Below, in pieces: positions 1-8,174 of a DNA stretch of 64,000 nucleotides. The notes beneath the pieces were generated by a model, which saw only the letters and a program-made list of their open reading frames with translations, was not told the origin of the DNA and did not search any database. Source of the stretch: JAYPAN01 sp049597955 (lineage in GTDB: Bacteria > Pseudomonadota > Alphaproteobacteria > RS24); assembly GCA_049597955.1 (NCBI GenBank), contig JBMYND010000007.1:1-64000 (forward strand), read 5' to 3'. Made by a program: the position numbers and the translations under genes. The stretch's first letter is position 1. Each line of letters begins with the position of its first letter.

Positions 1-178
1 TGCCGGTCAGGCAAGCCCGGTGCGCCTTGCGCCAGCGAGGTGAAACCGAGACGCGCTAAAAGCACCCGCTTGCCGGTCAGGCAAGCCCGGTGCGCCTTGC
101 GCAAGCGAGGTGAAACCGAGACGCGTTAAAAGCACCCGCTTGCCGGTCAGGCAAGCCCGGTGCGCCTTGCGCAAGCGA
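1..178. repeat. 70-bp tandem repeat array, left end cut by window
   Basis: Two full 70-bp units start at 1 and 71. A third starts at 141 and diverges after about 178. The full units differ at only two positions (C/A near 33, C/T near 56). At each unit junction GCTTGCC and GGCAAGC form a perfect 7-bp inverted repeat around a 5-nt loop (68-86 and 138-156). Units two and three also contain the 10-bp palindrome CTTGCGCAAG, which a substitution breaks in unit one. A period of 70 is not a multiple of three, so the array is probably noncoding. It may continue to the left. The interval from 179 to 331 holds no gene that I can support. Confidence 0.9.
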
Positions 179-331
179 AGTCGGCCCGTATAGGGCTTGC
201 CAGCCCCGCTATAAAAAGTGAGGCAAGAGCGCGATGGGTGGCGGCATTTATTGGCATGTTTTCCGATAAATATTTGCCAGATTTGGGCGAACATGGCACA
301 GTCCGGCAGCATTTATTTGGGGGAAGAAACC

Positions 332-1021
332 ATGAAATTATTCGGTGCGCCATTGTCGCCATTTGTTCGCAAAGCCCGCATTGTGGCGGCAGAAAAAGCC
401 ATTGACTATGAGCTTGACCCCTCGCCCAGCCCGCTGACCGGTTTCAGCGATGCGTTTCTGGCCATGAACCCGCTCAAGCGGATACCGGCCTTGCTGCCCG
501 ACCCGGCGCGGCCCGATTATGCGATAAATGACAGCTCGGCGATTTGCGGCTATTTCGAGAAATTGCAGCCCAGCCCTTCCGTCTATCCCGACAATGCCGA
601 AGATTATGGCCGCGCCCTGTATTTTGAGGAATTGGGAGACACGGAATTGGCGGCGCAAGTCGGCATGGGGGTATTCCGTCCGGTGTTTTTCAATGTCGCC
701 ACCGGCAAGCCTGCCGATTATGAAACAGCGGGGCAAGGTTTTGAAAAATTGCTGAACGGGCTGCTGGCCTATCTTGAAGACCAGCTTGACGGCAAGACAT
801 GGCTGGCCGGTGACAATTTCTCAATCGCCGATATTGCCGTGACCACGCAATTATTCAATGCCGCCCATGCCGGTTATGAAGTGCCGGCGGCGCGCTTGCC
901 GCGTCTGGCCGGGCTGGTGCAAAATTGTTTGGCGCGCGAGAGTGTGGGGCAATTTATCGACGCCGATTTGCGGTTTTTTGAAAAAATGGGCATGCAATTG
1001 CCAAAACAAGTCACGGCCTGA
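332..1021 (+). CDS. Glutathione S-transferase family protein
   Basis: The 229-residue product has the two-domain cytosolic GST layout. A thioredoxin-like N-terminal half opens MKLFGAPLSPFVRKARI and carries the NPLKRIPALL cis-proline motif and an SAIC segment. The all-helical C-terminal half contains LAGDNFSIADIAV, the usual GST N-capping box region. I chose the ATG at 332 because GGGGGAAG lies just upstream and the GST fold starts there; the frame stays open upstream to 218 without GST-like sequence. It stands alone in front of the DUF1538 operon. The family conjugates glutathione to electrophiles or isomerises substrates. The substrate here cannot be told. Confidence 0.88.
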   Translation: MKLFGAPLSPFVRKARIVAAEKAIDYELDPSPSPLTGFSDAFLAMNPLKRIPALLPDPARPDYAINDSSAICGYFEKLQPSPSVYPDNAEDYGRALYFEELGDTELAAQVGMGVFRPVFFNVATGKPADYETAGQGFEKLLNGLLAYLEDQLDGKTWLAGDNFSIADIAVTTQLFNAAHAGYEVPAARLPRLAGLVQNCLARESVGQFIDADLRFFEKMGMQLPKQVTA

Positions 1022-1113
1022 GTTTGCCTGCAGATTGCGCCTTGTTGCGGCTGCATGAAATCTGTTAATGTTTTTGTCTGTTAAGCGACCGCTTGGTTAA
1101 GAGGAAAAGGGTT

Positions 1114-2853
1114 ATGTTGCGTTATTCATCCGTATTGCGGTCTTCCAATGTCAGCTGGCGGCAGCTCAGCTATAATCGCCTGACCCCCAAGCCGGATGAT
1201 GCCGACCCGGATGCGCTGAAACCGAAAAAGCTGAAACTCAGCCTGCGCGATATTATGGCGCTGCTCATGCCCTATTCCGGCGTGCGGGTGTTTGAGCAGA
1301 TGAAGGCGGTCGTGCCTTTATCGCTTTATCTGGTGCTGTTTCAAATGCTGATTTTGCGCCAACCGATTGAAGCGGCCATGATGCTGGTCGTCGGTCTGGC
1401 GGCGGTGATTATCGGTCTGGCGCTGTTTATGGAAGGGTTGAATGTCGGGCTGATGCCGTTTGGCACGCTGATTGGCGACAAATTGCCGAAAAAAGCCTCC
1501 ATGCCGGTCATGCTGGTGATTATTGCCATTCTCGGTGTCGGGGTGACTTTCGCCGAGCCTGCCATTGGCGCTTTGCAGGCTTTTGGCGCGTCGGTGGATG
1601 TTGAAAAAGCGCCCTATCTCTATGAATTGCTGAATAATTGGACAATGGCGCTGGTCTTGCTGGTCGGCGCCGGTGTCGGGCTGGCGGCAGTGCTTGGCAC
1701 GCTGCGCTTTGTTTATGGCTGGTCATTAAAGCCGATGATTTTCGCCGCCCTTGCGCCGACATTGGGGCTGACATTGGTCGCCTATGCCAATGCTGATTTG
1801 CGCGCCATTCTCGGGCTGGCTTGGGATTGCGGCGCGGTGACGACCGGGCCGGTGACCGTGCCATTGGTATTGTCGCTCGGCATTGGCATTGCCAATTCCG
1901 CCGGTAAGGGCGGTGGCGATAATTCGCTGTCGGGCTTTGGCGTGGTGACATTGGCGTCGCTGTTTCCGATTGTCGCGGTTTTGTGCCTGTCGCTTTATGT
2001 GTCATGGCAAATCACGCCGGAAGAAATCATCGCCGCCAGCAAGGCCGGAACCACGGCAATTGCCGCCGAGGCCAGCATTTGGGCCAGCTCACCAGTGCAG
2101 GAAATTGTGCTGGGCGTGCGGGCGATATTGCCGCTTGTGGTGTTTTTGATGCTGGTCTTGTTTGTCGTGTTGCGTGAAAAATTGGCCAATACAATGGTCA
2201 CCGCTTATGGGCTGGTATTGTCGATTATCGGCATGTGCGTGTTTAATGTCGGGCTGACTTATGGCTTGGGCGCGATCGGCGCGCAAACCGGCGCGGTGCT
2301 GCCTGCCGCTTTCATGGAAATTGCGCTGAGTGACGTATCGCCGATTTATACCGCCGGGCTGGGGCTGACTTTGGTGATTGCCTTTGCCTGGGTGATGGGC
2401 TTTGGCGCGACATTGGCCGAGCCGGCGCTGAATGCGTTGGGCCTGACAGTGCAGACATTGACCAATGGCGCGTTTCGCAAATCCATGCTGATGTATTCGG
2501 TCGCCGGCGGGGTGGCTTTCGGCATTGCGCTGGGCATGGCGAAAATCCTGTTCGCGCTTGACCTCGCCATGCTGCTGATACCGCTTTATTTGCTGGCATT
2601 GGGCCTGACCGCAATTTCCAGCGAAGAATTTGTCAATGTCGCCTGGGACAGTGCCGGTGTGACCACCGGGCCGGTGACCGTGCCTTTGGTGCTGGCTATG
2701 GGGCTGGGGCTTGGCAATGCGGTCTCGGCGGTGGAAGGCTTTGGCATTTTATCCATGGCCAGTATCGGGCCGATTATCGCGGTGCTTGGCACCGGTCTTT
2801 ATATTCGCTGGCAACAGCGCGACGCCAATTCATCCGGCGCGGCGGATGCGTAG
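1114..2853 (+). CDS. DUF1538 integral membrane protein (putative transporter)
   Basis: The product is a 579-residue, very hydrophobic protein with two homologous halves, as in DUF1538 proteins. The near-identical motif W(D)CGAVTTGPVTVPLVL appears in the first half and WDSAGVTTGPVTVPLVLA in the second, each after a helix pair with a FAEPA or LAEPA motif. About a dozen membrane segments are visible. The internal duplication suggests an inverted- or direct-repeat transporter fold, but the substrate is unknown. AGGAAAAGG sits right before the ATG at 1114, which is preferred over an upstream TTG at 1093. Two small PII-like genes follow within 13 and 5 bp, so they are probably co-transcribed. This suggests that transport is controlled by a PII-type sensor, which is inference. 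Confidence 0.88.
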   Translation: MLRYSSVLRSSNVSWRQLSYNRLTPKPDDADPDALKPKKLKLSLRDIMALLMPYSGVRVFEQMKAVVPLSLYLVLFQMLILRQPIEAAMMLVVGLAAVIIGLALFMEGLNVGLMPFGTLIGDKLPKKASMPVMLVIIAILGVGVTFAEPAIGALQAFGASVDVEKAPYLYELLNNWTMALVLLVGAGVGLAAVLGTLRFVYGWSLKPMIFAALAPTLGLTLVAYANADLRAILGLAWDCGAVTTGPVTVPLVLSLGIGIANSAGKGGGDNSLSGFGVVTLASLFPIVAVLCLSLYVSWQITPEEIIAASKAGTTAIAAEASIWASSPVQEIVLGVRAILPLVVFLMLVLFVVLREKLANTMVTAYGLVLSIIGMCVFNVGLTYGLGAIGAQTGAVLPAAFMEIALSDVSPIYTAGLGLTLVIAFAWVMGFGATLAEPALNALGLTVQTLTNGAFRKSMLMYSVAGGVAFGIALGMAKILFALDLAMLLIPLYLLALGLTAISSEEFVNVAWDSAGVTTGPVTVPLVLAMGLGLGNAVSAVEGFGILSMASIGPIIAVLGTGLYIRWQQRDANSSGAADA

Positions 2854-2865
2854 AAAGGAAACATT

Positions 2866-3228
2866 ATGGCCAATCGACAAATTACCTATCTGAGCGATGC
2901 TTTGCTGATTACCTGTATTGTGCAGGCCGGTCATGCCGATGCGGTTGTGCAGGCGGCGCAAAATGTCGGCGCACAGGGCGCGACCATAAATTATGCGCGC
3001 GGCACAGGCATTCGCGAACGCATGGGGCTGATGGGCGTGGCGATTGATGAGCAAAAGGAAATGATACGGGTGATTGTTTCCGAAGAACAGGCTGACCGCG
3101 TGTTTGAAGCCATGTATCTGGCCGGTGATTTGGACACGCCGGGCATGGGCATTATGTTTATGAATAAGCTCGACCGGCTGGCGACCTATATTCCCGATGA
3201 ATTGCTGGCCGAGGCCGGGGCGGAGTAA
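2866..3228 (+). CDS. P-II family (PII-like) signalling protein
   Basis: This 120-residue protein shows the PII pattern: beta1 (ALLITCIVQAG), helix 1 (ADAVVQAAQNVGAQGATI), a shortened T-loop region (YARGTGIRERMGLMG), beta3 (EMIRVIVSEE), helix 2 and a C-terminal IMFMNKLDRLATYIP segment. It lacks the classical long T-loop with the uridylylated tyrosine, so it is a PII-like paralogue rather than GlnB or GlnK. AGGAAAC precedes the ATG, and the gene begins 13 bp after the DUF1538 membrane protein. By analogy with GlnK-AmtB it may bind a small effector and gate the neighbouring transporter. Confidence 0.82.
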   Translation: MANRQITYLSDALLITCIVQAGHADAVVQAAQNVGAQGATINYARGTGIRERMGLMGVAIDEQKEMIRVIVSEEQADRVFEAMYLAGDLDTPGMGIMFMNKLDRLATYIPDELLAEAGAE

Positions 3229-3233
3229 GGCGC

Positions 3234-3539
3234 ATGATTTACGAAATAGGCGCATTTTTGCATAAGGGTGAAGGCGGTGCGATGGCCGCCAAATTCGCCG
3301 AGGATGAGCGCGTGCTGGGCGCTTATGTGGAAACCGCGCGCACCACTGATTTGTTTCGGTTCCGCGAATTCGGCTCGGCGTCGGAAAATGATATTCTCAC
3401 CCTTATCGTGCATCAATCAGCAGCGGATGCGATATTTGACGAATTGGCTGAGGCTGCCCGCTTTGACGAGCCGCAAACCGGAATTATCTTCCGCCTGCCC
3501 CTGCACCAGCGCAGCAGTGTTGACGAAAAGACCGGCTGA
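3234..3539 (+). CDS. Second small PII-like protein
   Basis: This is a 101-residue protein starting MIYEIGAFLHKGEGGAMAAKF, five bases after the preceding PII-like gene. Its length, the N-terminal beta strand and helix (GGAMAAKFAEDERVLGAYV), the central ENDILTLIVHQSAADAIFDEL and the terminal TGIIFRLPL strand match a diverged PII-like ferredoxin fold. The pair probably forms a homo- or hetero-oligomeric regulator of the DUF1538 protein. The 3' end overlaps the proposed start of the DUF3108 gene by 23 bp. The family call rests on pattern and position, so it is weaker than for the preceding gene. Confidence 0.7.
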   Translation: MIYEIGAFLHKGEGGAMAAKFAEDERVLGAYVETARTTDLFRFREFGSASENDILTLIVHQSAADAIFDELAEAARFDEPQTGIIFRLPLHQRSSVDEKTG

Positions 3540-4422
3540 GCCGCCTGTCACGCGTGGCGCGGCAATCTGGCTGGGCCTCGTGCTCGGCCTGTTTTTTGCG
3601 CCACCGGCCAATGCCGAAACCCGCTATTTCAAAGCCGAATATGAATTATATTTGCGCGGTATATTATTTGGCCGCGCAGAGCTGCGGGCGGATATTTCAG
3701 ACAGCGATGTCAGTCTCAACGCGCATGTAACCTCGGCCGGTATTGCGCGGCTGTTTTCAACCACCAATTTTGCCTCAGGCGCCACAGCCAAACGCACACA
3801 AAACGCGCTGGTGCCCATCGCTTTGCAGGCGCAATGGATTTCCGACAATATTATCAAAACAACGCGCTTGAGCTATGCCAATGGCGCGCCGGTTGCCTTT
3901 GTGTCGGGCTATGTGCCACCGCCAGATGCCGAACGGGTCGAACCGGTCAGTTTTGACATTGCCGGTGACGATACGCTCAACCCGTTTCTTGCCCTGCTGG
4001 CACCGCTTGAAAATGGCAATCTTGAGACATTGTGCCGAGGCGAGACAAGGCTGTTTGACGGGCGGCGCTTGGCGCGCCTTTCGGCCAGCGCCGGTGTCAG
4101 CCTGCCGCCGGGCACACATGGCTATCCAATAAATGCACCTGTTCAAAGCTGCACAGTCGCATGGCAGCCCTTGGGCGGCTATTCCAGCCGCACCATGGCG
4201 CGGGTTGCAGAGTTCAAACCGGCCAATACACTATGGGCGCAATTGGCCGATAGCGGCTTTGCCGCACCGGTTGAGATAAACGCCCTCACCCGCCTCGGTC
4301 GGTTGAGCGTGCGCGCGACGGCGTTTTTTACCCAAATGCCAGCGCCGCAACCATTGGCTGCGCTGGAAACTTATTTGCAAAAAGACCAGCCGCAAAAACG
4401 GCGCGGACGGCGTTTTAACTGA
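3517..4422 (+). CDS. DUF3108 domain-containing periplasmic protein
   Basis: The mature region opens ETRYFKAEYELYLRGILFG and contains RAELRADISDSDVSLNAHV, which matches the start of DUF3108, a beta-rich LolA/LptD-associated-type fold found in exported proteins. A signal peptide lies just before it (AIWLGLVLGLFFAPPANA, cleavage predicted after ANA). The frame is open from 3268, but its first part is the out-of-frame shadow of the PII-like gene. I therefore place the start at GTG 3517, or TTG 3520 next to it, giving about 301 residues. The start is uncertain because neither codon has a strong ribosome-binding site. Overlap with the preceding gene suggests translational coupling. Function is unknown. 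Confidence 0.75.
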   Translation: MLTKRPAEPPVTRGAAIWLGLVLGLFFAPPANAETRYFKAEYELYLRGILFGRAELRADISDSDVSLNAHVTSAGIARLFSTTNFASGATAKRTQNALVPIALQAQWISDNIIKTTRLSYANGAPVAFVSGYVPPPDAERVEPVSFDIAGDDTLNPFLALLAPLENGNLETLCRGETRLFDGRRLARLSASAGVSLPPGTHGYPINAPVQSCTVAWQPLGGYSSRTMARVAEFKPANTLWAQLADSGFAAPVEINALTRLGRLSVRATAFFTQMPAPQPLAALETYLQKDQPQKRRGRRFN

Positions 4423-4435
4423 CACGGCTGCCCGA

Positions 4436-5233
4436 CTATAGGGCCAGGGTGAAGCCGCCATTGACCGGATAGGTCTGGCCGGAAATCCATTCGCTGGCAT
4501 TGGAAGCCAGAAACAGTGCCATATTGGCAATATCATTGGGACGCCCGGGACGCCGAACAATATATTTCGACATGGTTGCCTTCATCCGCTGTTCATCGGC
4601 CAACCAGCTTTGTGTCGCCGGTGTTTCGGTCAGGGAAATGGCGATATTATTGGCGGTTATCTGATGGCGCGCCATATTGCGTGCAACACCGCGCATGAAA
4701 CCGGCTGCCCCGGCCTTGGCGCCACCATAGATTTCAAGCCCGATATCACCAAACCGGCTGGCATCGGAAATAATGGTGATAATTCGCCCCGGTGCCTGCC
4801 GGTTAATCATGCCGGGAATAACCGCACTGACGCAATTTATCACGCCGTAAAAATTAACCCCAATGGCTTCATTCCAGACAGCCGGGCCGGTTTCCCAAAA
4901 TGGTTTCAACCGTTCCGGCGACGGATTGGCGCCCCCATTGCCGGCATTATTCACCAAAACACCGACCGGGCCCATTTCCGCTTCGATTTGGCCGACCATG
5001 TTTTTGACCGAGTCCAAATCACTGACATCAGCCTGCACGGCCATTGCCTTGCCGCCCGCCGCACGAATTTCCTCGGCCACGGCTTCTGCTCTGTCCAAAT
5101 GGTAATCATTAACGGCCACGCCGCCTGAATTGGCCGCGCCCGCCATGTGCAAAGCGATTTGTCGCCCCACGCCTTGCCCGGCACCGGTGACCAGCGCCAG
5201 CCGTCCCCCCAAATCAAGAATATCATCGCTCAT
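4436..5233 (-). CDS. SDR family NAD(P)-dependent oxidoreductase
   Basis: The 265-residue protein is a classical short-chain dehydrogenase. It has a glycine-rich TGAGQGVG cofactor loop near residue 17, the ADVSD adenine-ring motif, NNAG, the catalytic serine in the IISDAS strand, and YGGAK as the YxxxK pair. The C-terminal PVNGG segment is typical of the FabG-like branch. The acidic start of beta2 is unclear, so cofactor preference cannot be fixed. GGGGAGGG lies upstream of the ATG. It is transcribed against the DUF3108 gene, and the two stop codons are only 13 bp apart. Confidence 0.9.
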   Translation of the reverse strand: MSDDILDLGGRLALVTGAGQGVGRQIALHMAGAANSGGVAVNDYHLDRAEAVAEEIRAAGGKAMAVQADVSDLDSVKNMVGQIEAEMGPVGVLVNNAGNGGANPSPERLKPFWETGPAVWNEAIGVNFYGVINCVSAVIPGMINRQAPGRIITIISDASRFGDIGLEIYGGAKAGAAGFMRGVARNMARHQITANNIAISLTETPATQSWLADEQRMKATMSKYIVRRPGRPNDIANMALFLASNASEWISGQTYPVNGGFTLAL

Positions 5234-5314
5234 AAAACCCTCCCCTTTTCAAAAAAAGGTTAGAGGGCGCAGCGCGCGATTGCAATATATGTCGTCTGTT
5301 TTGGTGTCAGCGCG

Positions 5315-6130
5315 TCAGCGTTGAAGCGCATCCGGCCCGAAATCGCTGTCCGGCAATTCGGCATTAATATGCAACACACCGCGATCAAGATGGGTGACCG
5401 AGCCGGTTTGCAGATTTTCCATCACCGAATAGGCAATTACCGGCAGCCCGTCAAAGCTTTGAAAACCCTTATTGGACAGTCGCTTCAATTCGCGGTCGCG
5501 CTTGTCGAAAAATGTCACCGAACGAATAGTCTTATTGCTTTTGCGGATAACCGAGATGAACCGCGCATAATTATCTTCTTTGTCTTTCGGGCGGCTTTCA
5601 ACATACACATTGCGCTCATCTTCGCGCACAATACGGTGCGTGTCCTGGTCGAGACTGCGACCGGCAATATCATTATAGGAGAAATCGGAGCCGAAAAAAC
5701 TGTCATTGGCGTCATTGCCCTTAATTTTGCGCAAGGAGCCGAGCGAGGGCAGATAAATCCAGCTCTCATGGCCACCATCAGCGTCTATCAGTGAGGCATA
5801 GCCAACGCCGCGCGCCGAGTCGGGGGCGATAAATTTGGCGATGATTTTGGTATTTTCGTCGCTGTGCTTGGTTTTCAGCACGAGCTGGCGCTCGCGCGAT
5901 TTGCCCTTGCTCTCAACTTTCAGGTCAATCTCCGCCATCACGGTCGGAAAGTGATTCATCAGCGCATAAGCGTCGCGCATAATATCGCGCCCGCTCGGCT
6001 TGTCACCGGCATGGTCATCCGCCCCGGCCGGCATAATGGCAGCACTGGCCAGAAACAGGCTTGCCAACAATATTTTCAGTTTTGCCAACTGATTTAACAG
6101 GTGATTTGAGAGAGAAAAAGACGCGAACAT
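5315..6130 (-). CDS. Outer membrane lipoprotein-sorting (LolA-like) protein
   Basis: The 271-residue protein has an N-terminal signal peptide (ILLASLFLASAAIMPAGA, then DDHAGDK). A LolA-like beta fold follows, with the family signatures ESWIYLPSLGSLRKIKG and FFGSDFSYNDIAGRS. The same signatures recur in the LolA-like gene at 14086. Members of this PF17131-type family are often paired with RND permeases and are thought to carry lipids through the periplasm. This copy stands alone, divergent from the GST/CoA-transferase operon. GGAGG lies 5 bases before the chosen ATG, favouring it over an in-frame TTG at 6145. The cargo is unknown. Confidence 0.85.
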   Translation of the reverse strand: MFASFSLSNHLLNQLAKLKILLASLFLASAAIMPAGADDHAGDKPSGRDIMRDAYALMNHFPTVMAEIDLKVESKGKSRERQLVLKTKHSDENTKIIAKFIAPDSARGVGYASLIDADGGHESWIYLPSLGSLRKIKGNDANDSFFGSDFSYNDIAGRSLDQDTHRIVREDERNVYVESRPKDKEDNYARFISVIRKSNKTIRSVTFFDKRDRELKRLSNKGFQSFDGLPVIAYSVMENLQTGSVTHLDRGVLHINAELPDSDFGPDALQR

Positions 6131-6272
6131 AAAACCTCCGAGCAACGCAACACACGCTTTGTAACCGATTTATGCCCCCCGCGCCACTGCCAGTTGGCCT
6201 TTGCCGGTTTCTGATTTGCTTGGCGGTCAAATAAATAATGGCTAGGCTAATATGTAGATTGGGGAGCAAGCT

Positions 6273-6920
6273 ATGATTGAAATATGGGGAGCGGAAACCG
6301 CGCGCACCTTTCGGCCGGTCTGGATGGCCGAGGAATTGGGTTTGGATTATGTGCATCACCCCATTCAGCCGCGCACCGGCGAGACCCAGACTGAGGCTTA
6401 CACCAATCTTAACCGCAAACAAAAAGTGCCGTTTTTGACCGACGGAGATATCGCTGTTTCAGAAAGCCTTGCCATTTGCCGTTATTTGGCAACAACCTAT
6501 CCGGCAGAGAATGTGGCCGTGCCACAAAGCCTGCACGAGCGCACAAAGGAAGATGAATGGTGCTGCTATATTTATGGCGAGATTGACGAGACCGCGCTTT
6601 ATGTCATGCGGCGGCATGGCGATTTGACCGAGATTTACGGTGCCGCGCCCGATGTGGTGGCCGCGACCAAAACCTATTTGAAGCGGCATATGGATGTGCT
6701 GGCGGATTATCTTGCGGGTCGCCAAAGCGTGTTGGATATTGGCTTTGGCCTGGCCGATATTATGCTTGTATCCTGTTTGGATTGGGCGGTTTTTTACGCG
6801 GTTGATGTGCCGGAACCGGTGCTGGCCTATCGCGCCCTGATTGGCGAACGACCGGCCTATCAAAAGGCAATGGCAATCAATTACCCGATTTTATTTGGAG
6901 GTGGCAATGGGCCCGCTTAA
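6273..6920 (+). CDS. Glutathione S-transferase family protein
   Basis: This is a 215-residue GST with MIEIWGAETARTFRPVWMAEEL at the thioredoxin-like N terminus. It has the KVPFLTDGDIAVSESLAICRYLA region carrying the cis-proline and the glutathione gamma-glutamyl-binding Glu-Ser, and a helical C-terminal domain with a DIGFGLADIML box. GGGGAGCAAG precedes the ATG. The last 14 bases overlap the next gene, a class III CoA-transferase, so the two are probably translated together. The pairing suggests a catabolic role on activated acids or an electrophilic intermediate, which is inference from context. Confidence 0.88.
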   Translation: MIEIWGAETARTFRPVWMAEELGLDYVHHPIQPRTGETQTEAYTNLNRKQKVPFLTDGDIAVSESLAICRYLATTYPAENVAVPQSLHERTKEDEWCCYIYGEIDETALYVMRRHGDLTEIYGAAPDVVAATKTYLKRHMDVLADYLAGRQSVLDIGFGLADIMLVSCLDWAVFYAVDVPEPVLAYRALIGERPAYQKAMAINYPILFGGGNGPA

Positions 6921-8094
6921 TGGCATTAAAGTCCTTGATTTGACCAGCATGGTTTCCGGCCCGATGGGCGCGATGATGCTGGCCGACCAGGGCGCGGAAG
7001 TGATTAAGGTTGAACCCGTGCATGGCGAGCAAATGCGCCATATGGCACCGCCGCATAATGGGGTGAATGCGGTGTTTTATTCATGCAATCGCGGCAAGAA
7101 ATCAATTGCGCTGGATTTGAAATCGGAAGATGGCAAGGCGATTTTGCGCCAGCTTGTCGCCGAGGCGGATGTGTTTATGCAAAATTTCCGCCCCGGTGCA
7201 ATTGACCGTATGGGGTTTGGCGAAGCGGCAATGCGCAAGCTGAACGACAAGCTGGTCTATGTCTCGATTAGCGGTTTTGGAGAAAACGGGCCTTATGCGC
7301 AAAGCCGGGTCTATGACCCGGTTATTCAGGCGCTGTCCGGCGCGACCGATATTCAGGCCGACCGCACCACTGGTCGCCCGCAAATGTTCCGCATTATTAT
7401 TGCCGATAAAGTCACCTCGCTGACCGCCGCGCAGGCCGTATCCTCGGCGCTGTTTGCCCGCGAACGCCATGGCATGGGACAGCATATTCGCCTGTCCATG
7501 CTCGATACCATGTTGTCGTTTTTCTGGGCAGAAGGCATGGCCGGGCTGGTCTATGGCGATAAAGAATTTGATGTGCGCAAATTGCAAGGCACGCAAGACC
7601 TTATCTATCAGGCGAAAGACCGCTATATCACTGCCGGTGCGGTATCCGACACTGAATGGGCCGGCATGTGCCGGGCGCTAAAACGCGAGGACTGGCTGGA
7701 AGATGAACGCTTCAACACTTCCGCCGCGCGCGTGGCCAATGCCGGTGAACGCAAAGAAATGACCGGTGCGGAAATCAAAAAATGGAACAGCGATGAAATT
7801 CTCGCGCGCTTCCAAAAAGAGGGTGTGCCGAGCGCGCCCTTGCTCGACCGGATGGAGTTGATGGCGCATCCGCAAATTTTGGCCAATGACTCGATTGAAC
7901 GCGCCCTGCATGATGGCTTTGGCGAGGTTCGCCAAGCGCGCCCCGCCGCGCAATTTTCCGAAACCCCAAGCGGTATAGACGCCCCTGCCCCGAAACTCGG
8001 CCAGCACGGGCGCGAGATTTTGACCGCGCTTGGCTATGATGCGGCGCACCAACAGCAATTGATTGATGCCGGTGTGATGGTGATTACCGAATAA
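6907..8094 (+). CDS. CaiB/BaiF family (class III) CoA-transferase
   Basis: The 395-residue protein opens GPLNGIKVLDLTSMVSGPMG, the standard family III CoA-transferase start. It continues with LADQGAEVIKVEP, NRGKKSIALDLK and VYDPVIQALSG. The aspartate in the last motif (D137) is at the position expected for the catalytic Asp of formyl-CoA transferase. These enzymes move CoA between carboxylic acids. GGAGGTGGCA directly precedes the ATG at 6907, which lies inside the end of the GST gene. An upstream in-frame ATG at 6841 is rejected because those residues are a shadow of the GST. The acid and CoA donor are unknown. Confidence 0.92.
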   Translation: MGPLNGIKVLDLTSMVSGPMGAMMLADQGAEVIKVEPVHGEQMRHMAPPHNGVNAVFYSCNRGKKSIALDLKSEDGKAILRQLVAEADVFMQNFRPGAIDRMGFGEAAMRKLNDKLVYVSISGFGENGPYAQSRVYDPVIQALSGATDIQADRTTGRPQMFRIIIADKVTSLTAAQAVSSALFARERHGMGQHIRLSMLDTMLSFFWAEGMAGLVYGDKEFDVRKLQGTQDLIYQAKDRYITAGAVSDTEWAGMCRALKREDWLEDERFNTSAARVANAGERKEMTGAEIKKWNSDEILARFQKEGVPSAPLLDRMELMAHPQILANDSIERALHDGFGEVRQARPAAQFSETPSGIDAPAPKLGQHGREILTALGYDAAHQQQLIDAGVMVITE

Positions 8095-8174
8095 CAAGCC
8101 AATCCGAGCAAGCATGACACGCTTGACATTAGCCCCTACTCGGGACAGCCTTAATCTGACGGGAGGAGATTATC

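Noticed and set aside
1..178. CRISPR array
   Set aside because: Adjacent units are identical over the full 70 bp with no unique spacers.
7..312. Long minus-strand open frame across the 70-bp repeats
   Set aside because: The frame is kept open by the repeat itself and has no family resemblance. The repeat period is not a multiple of three, so successive units are read in different frames.
3268..3516. Upstream extension of the DUF3108 gene
   Set aside because: These residues are the out-of-frame shadow of the PII-like gene; a clear signal peptide starts later, near 3517.
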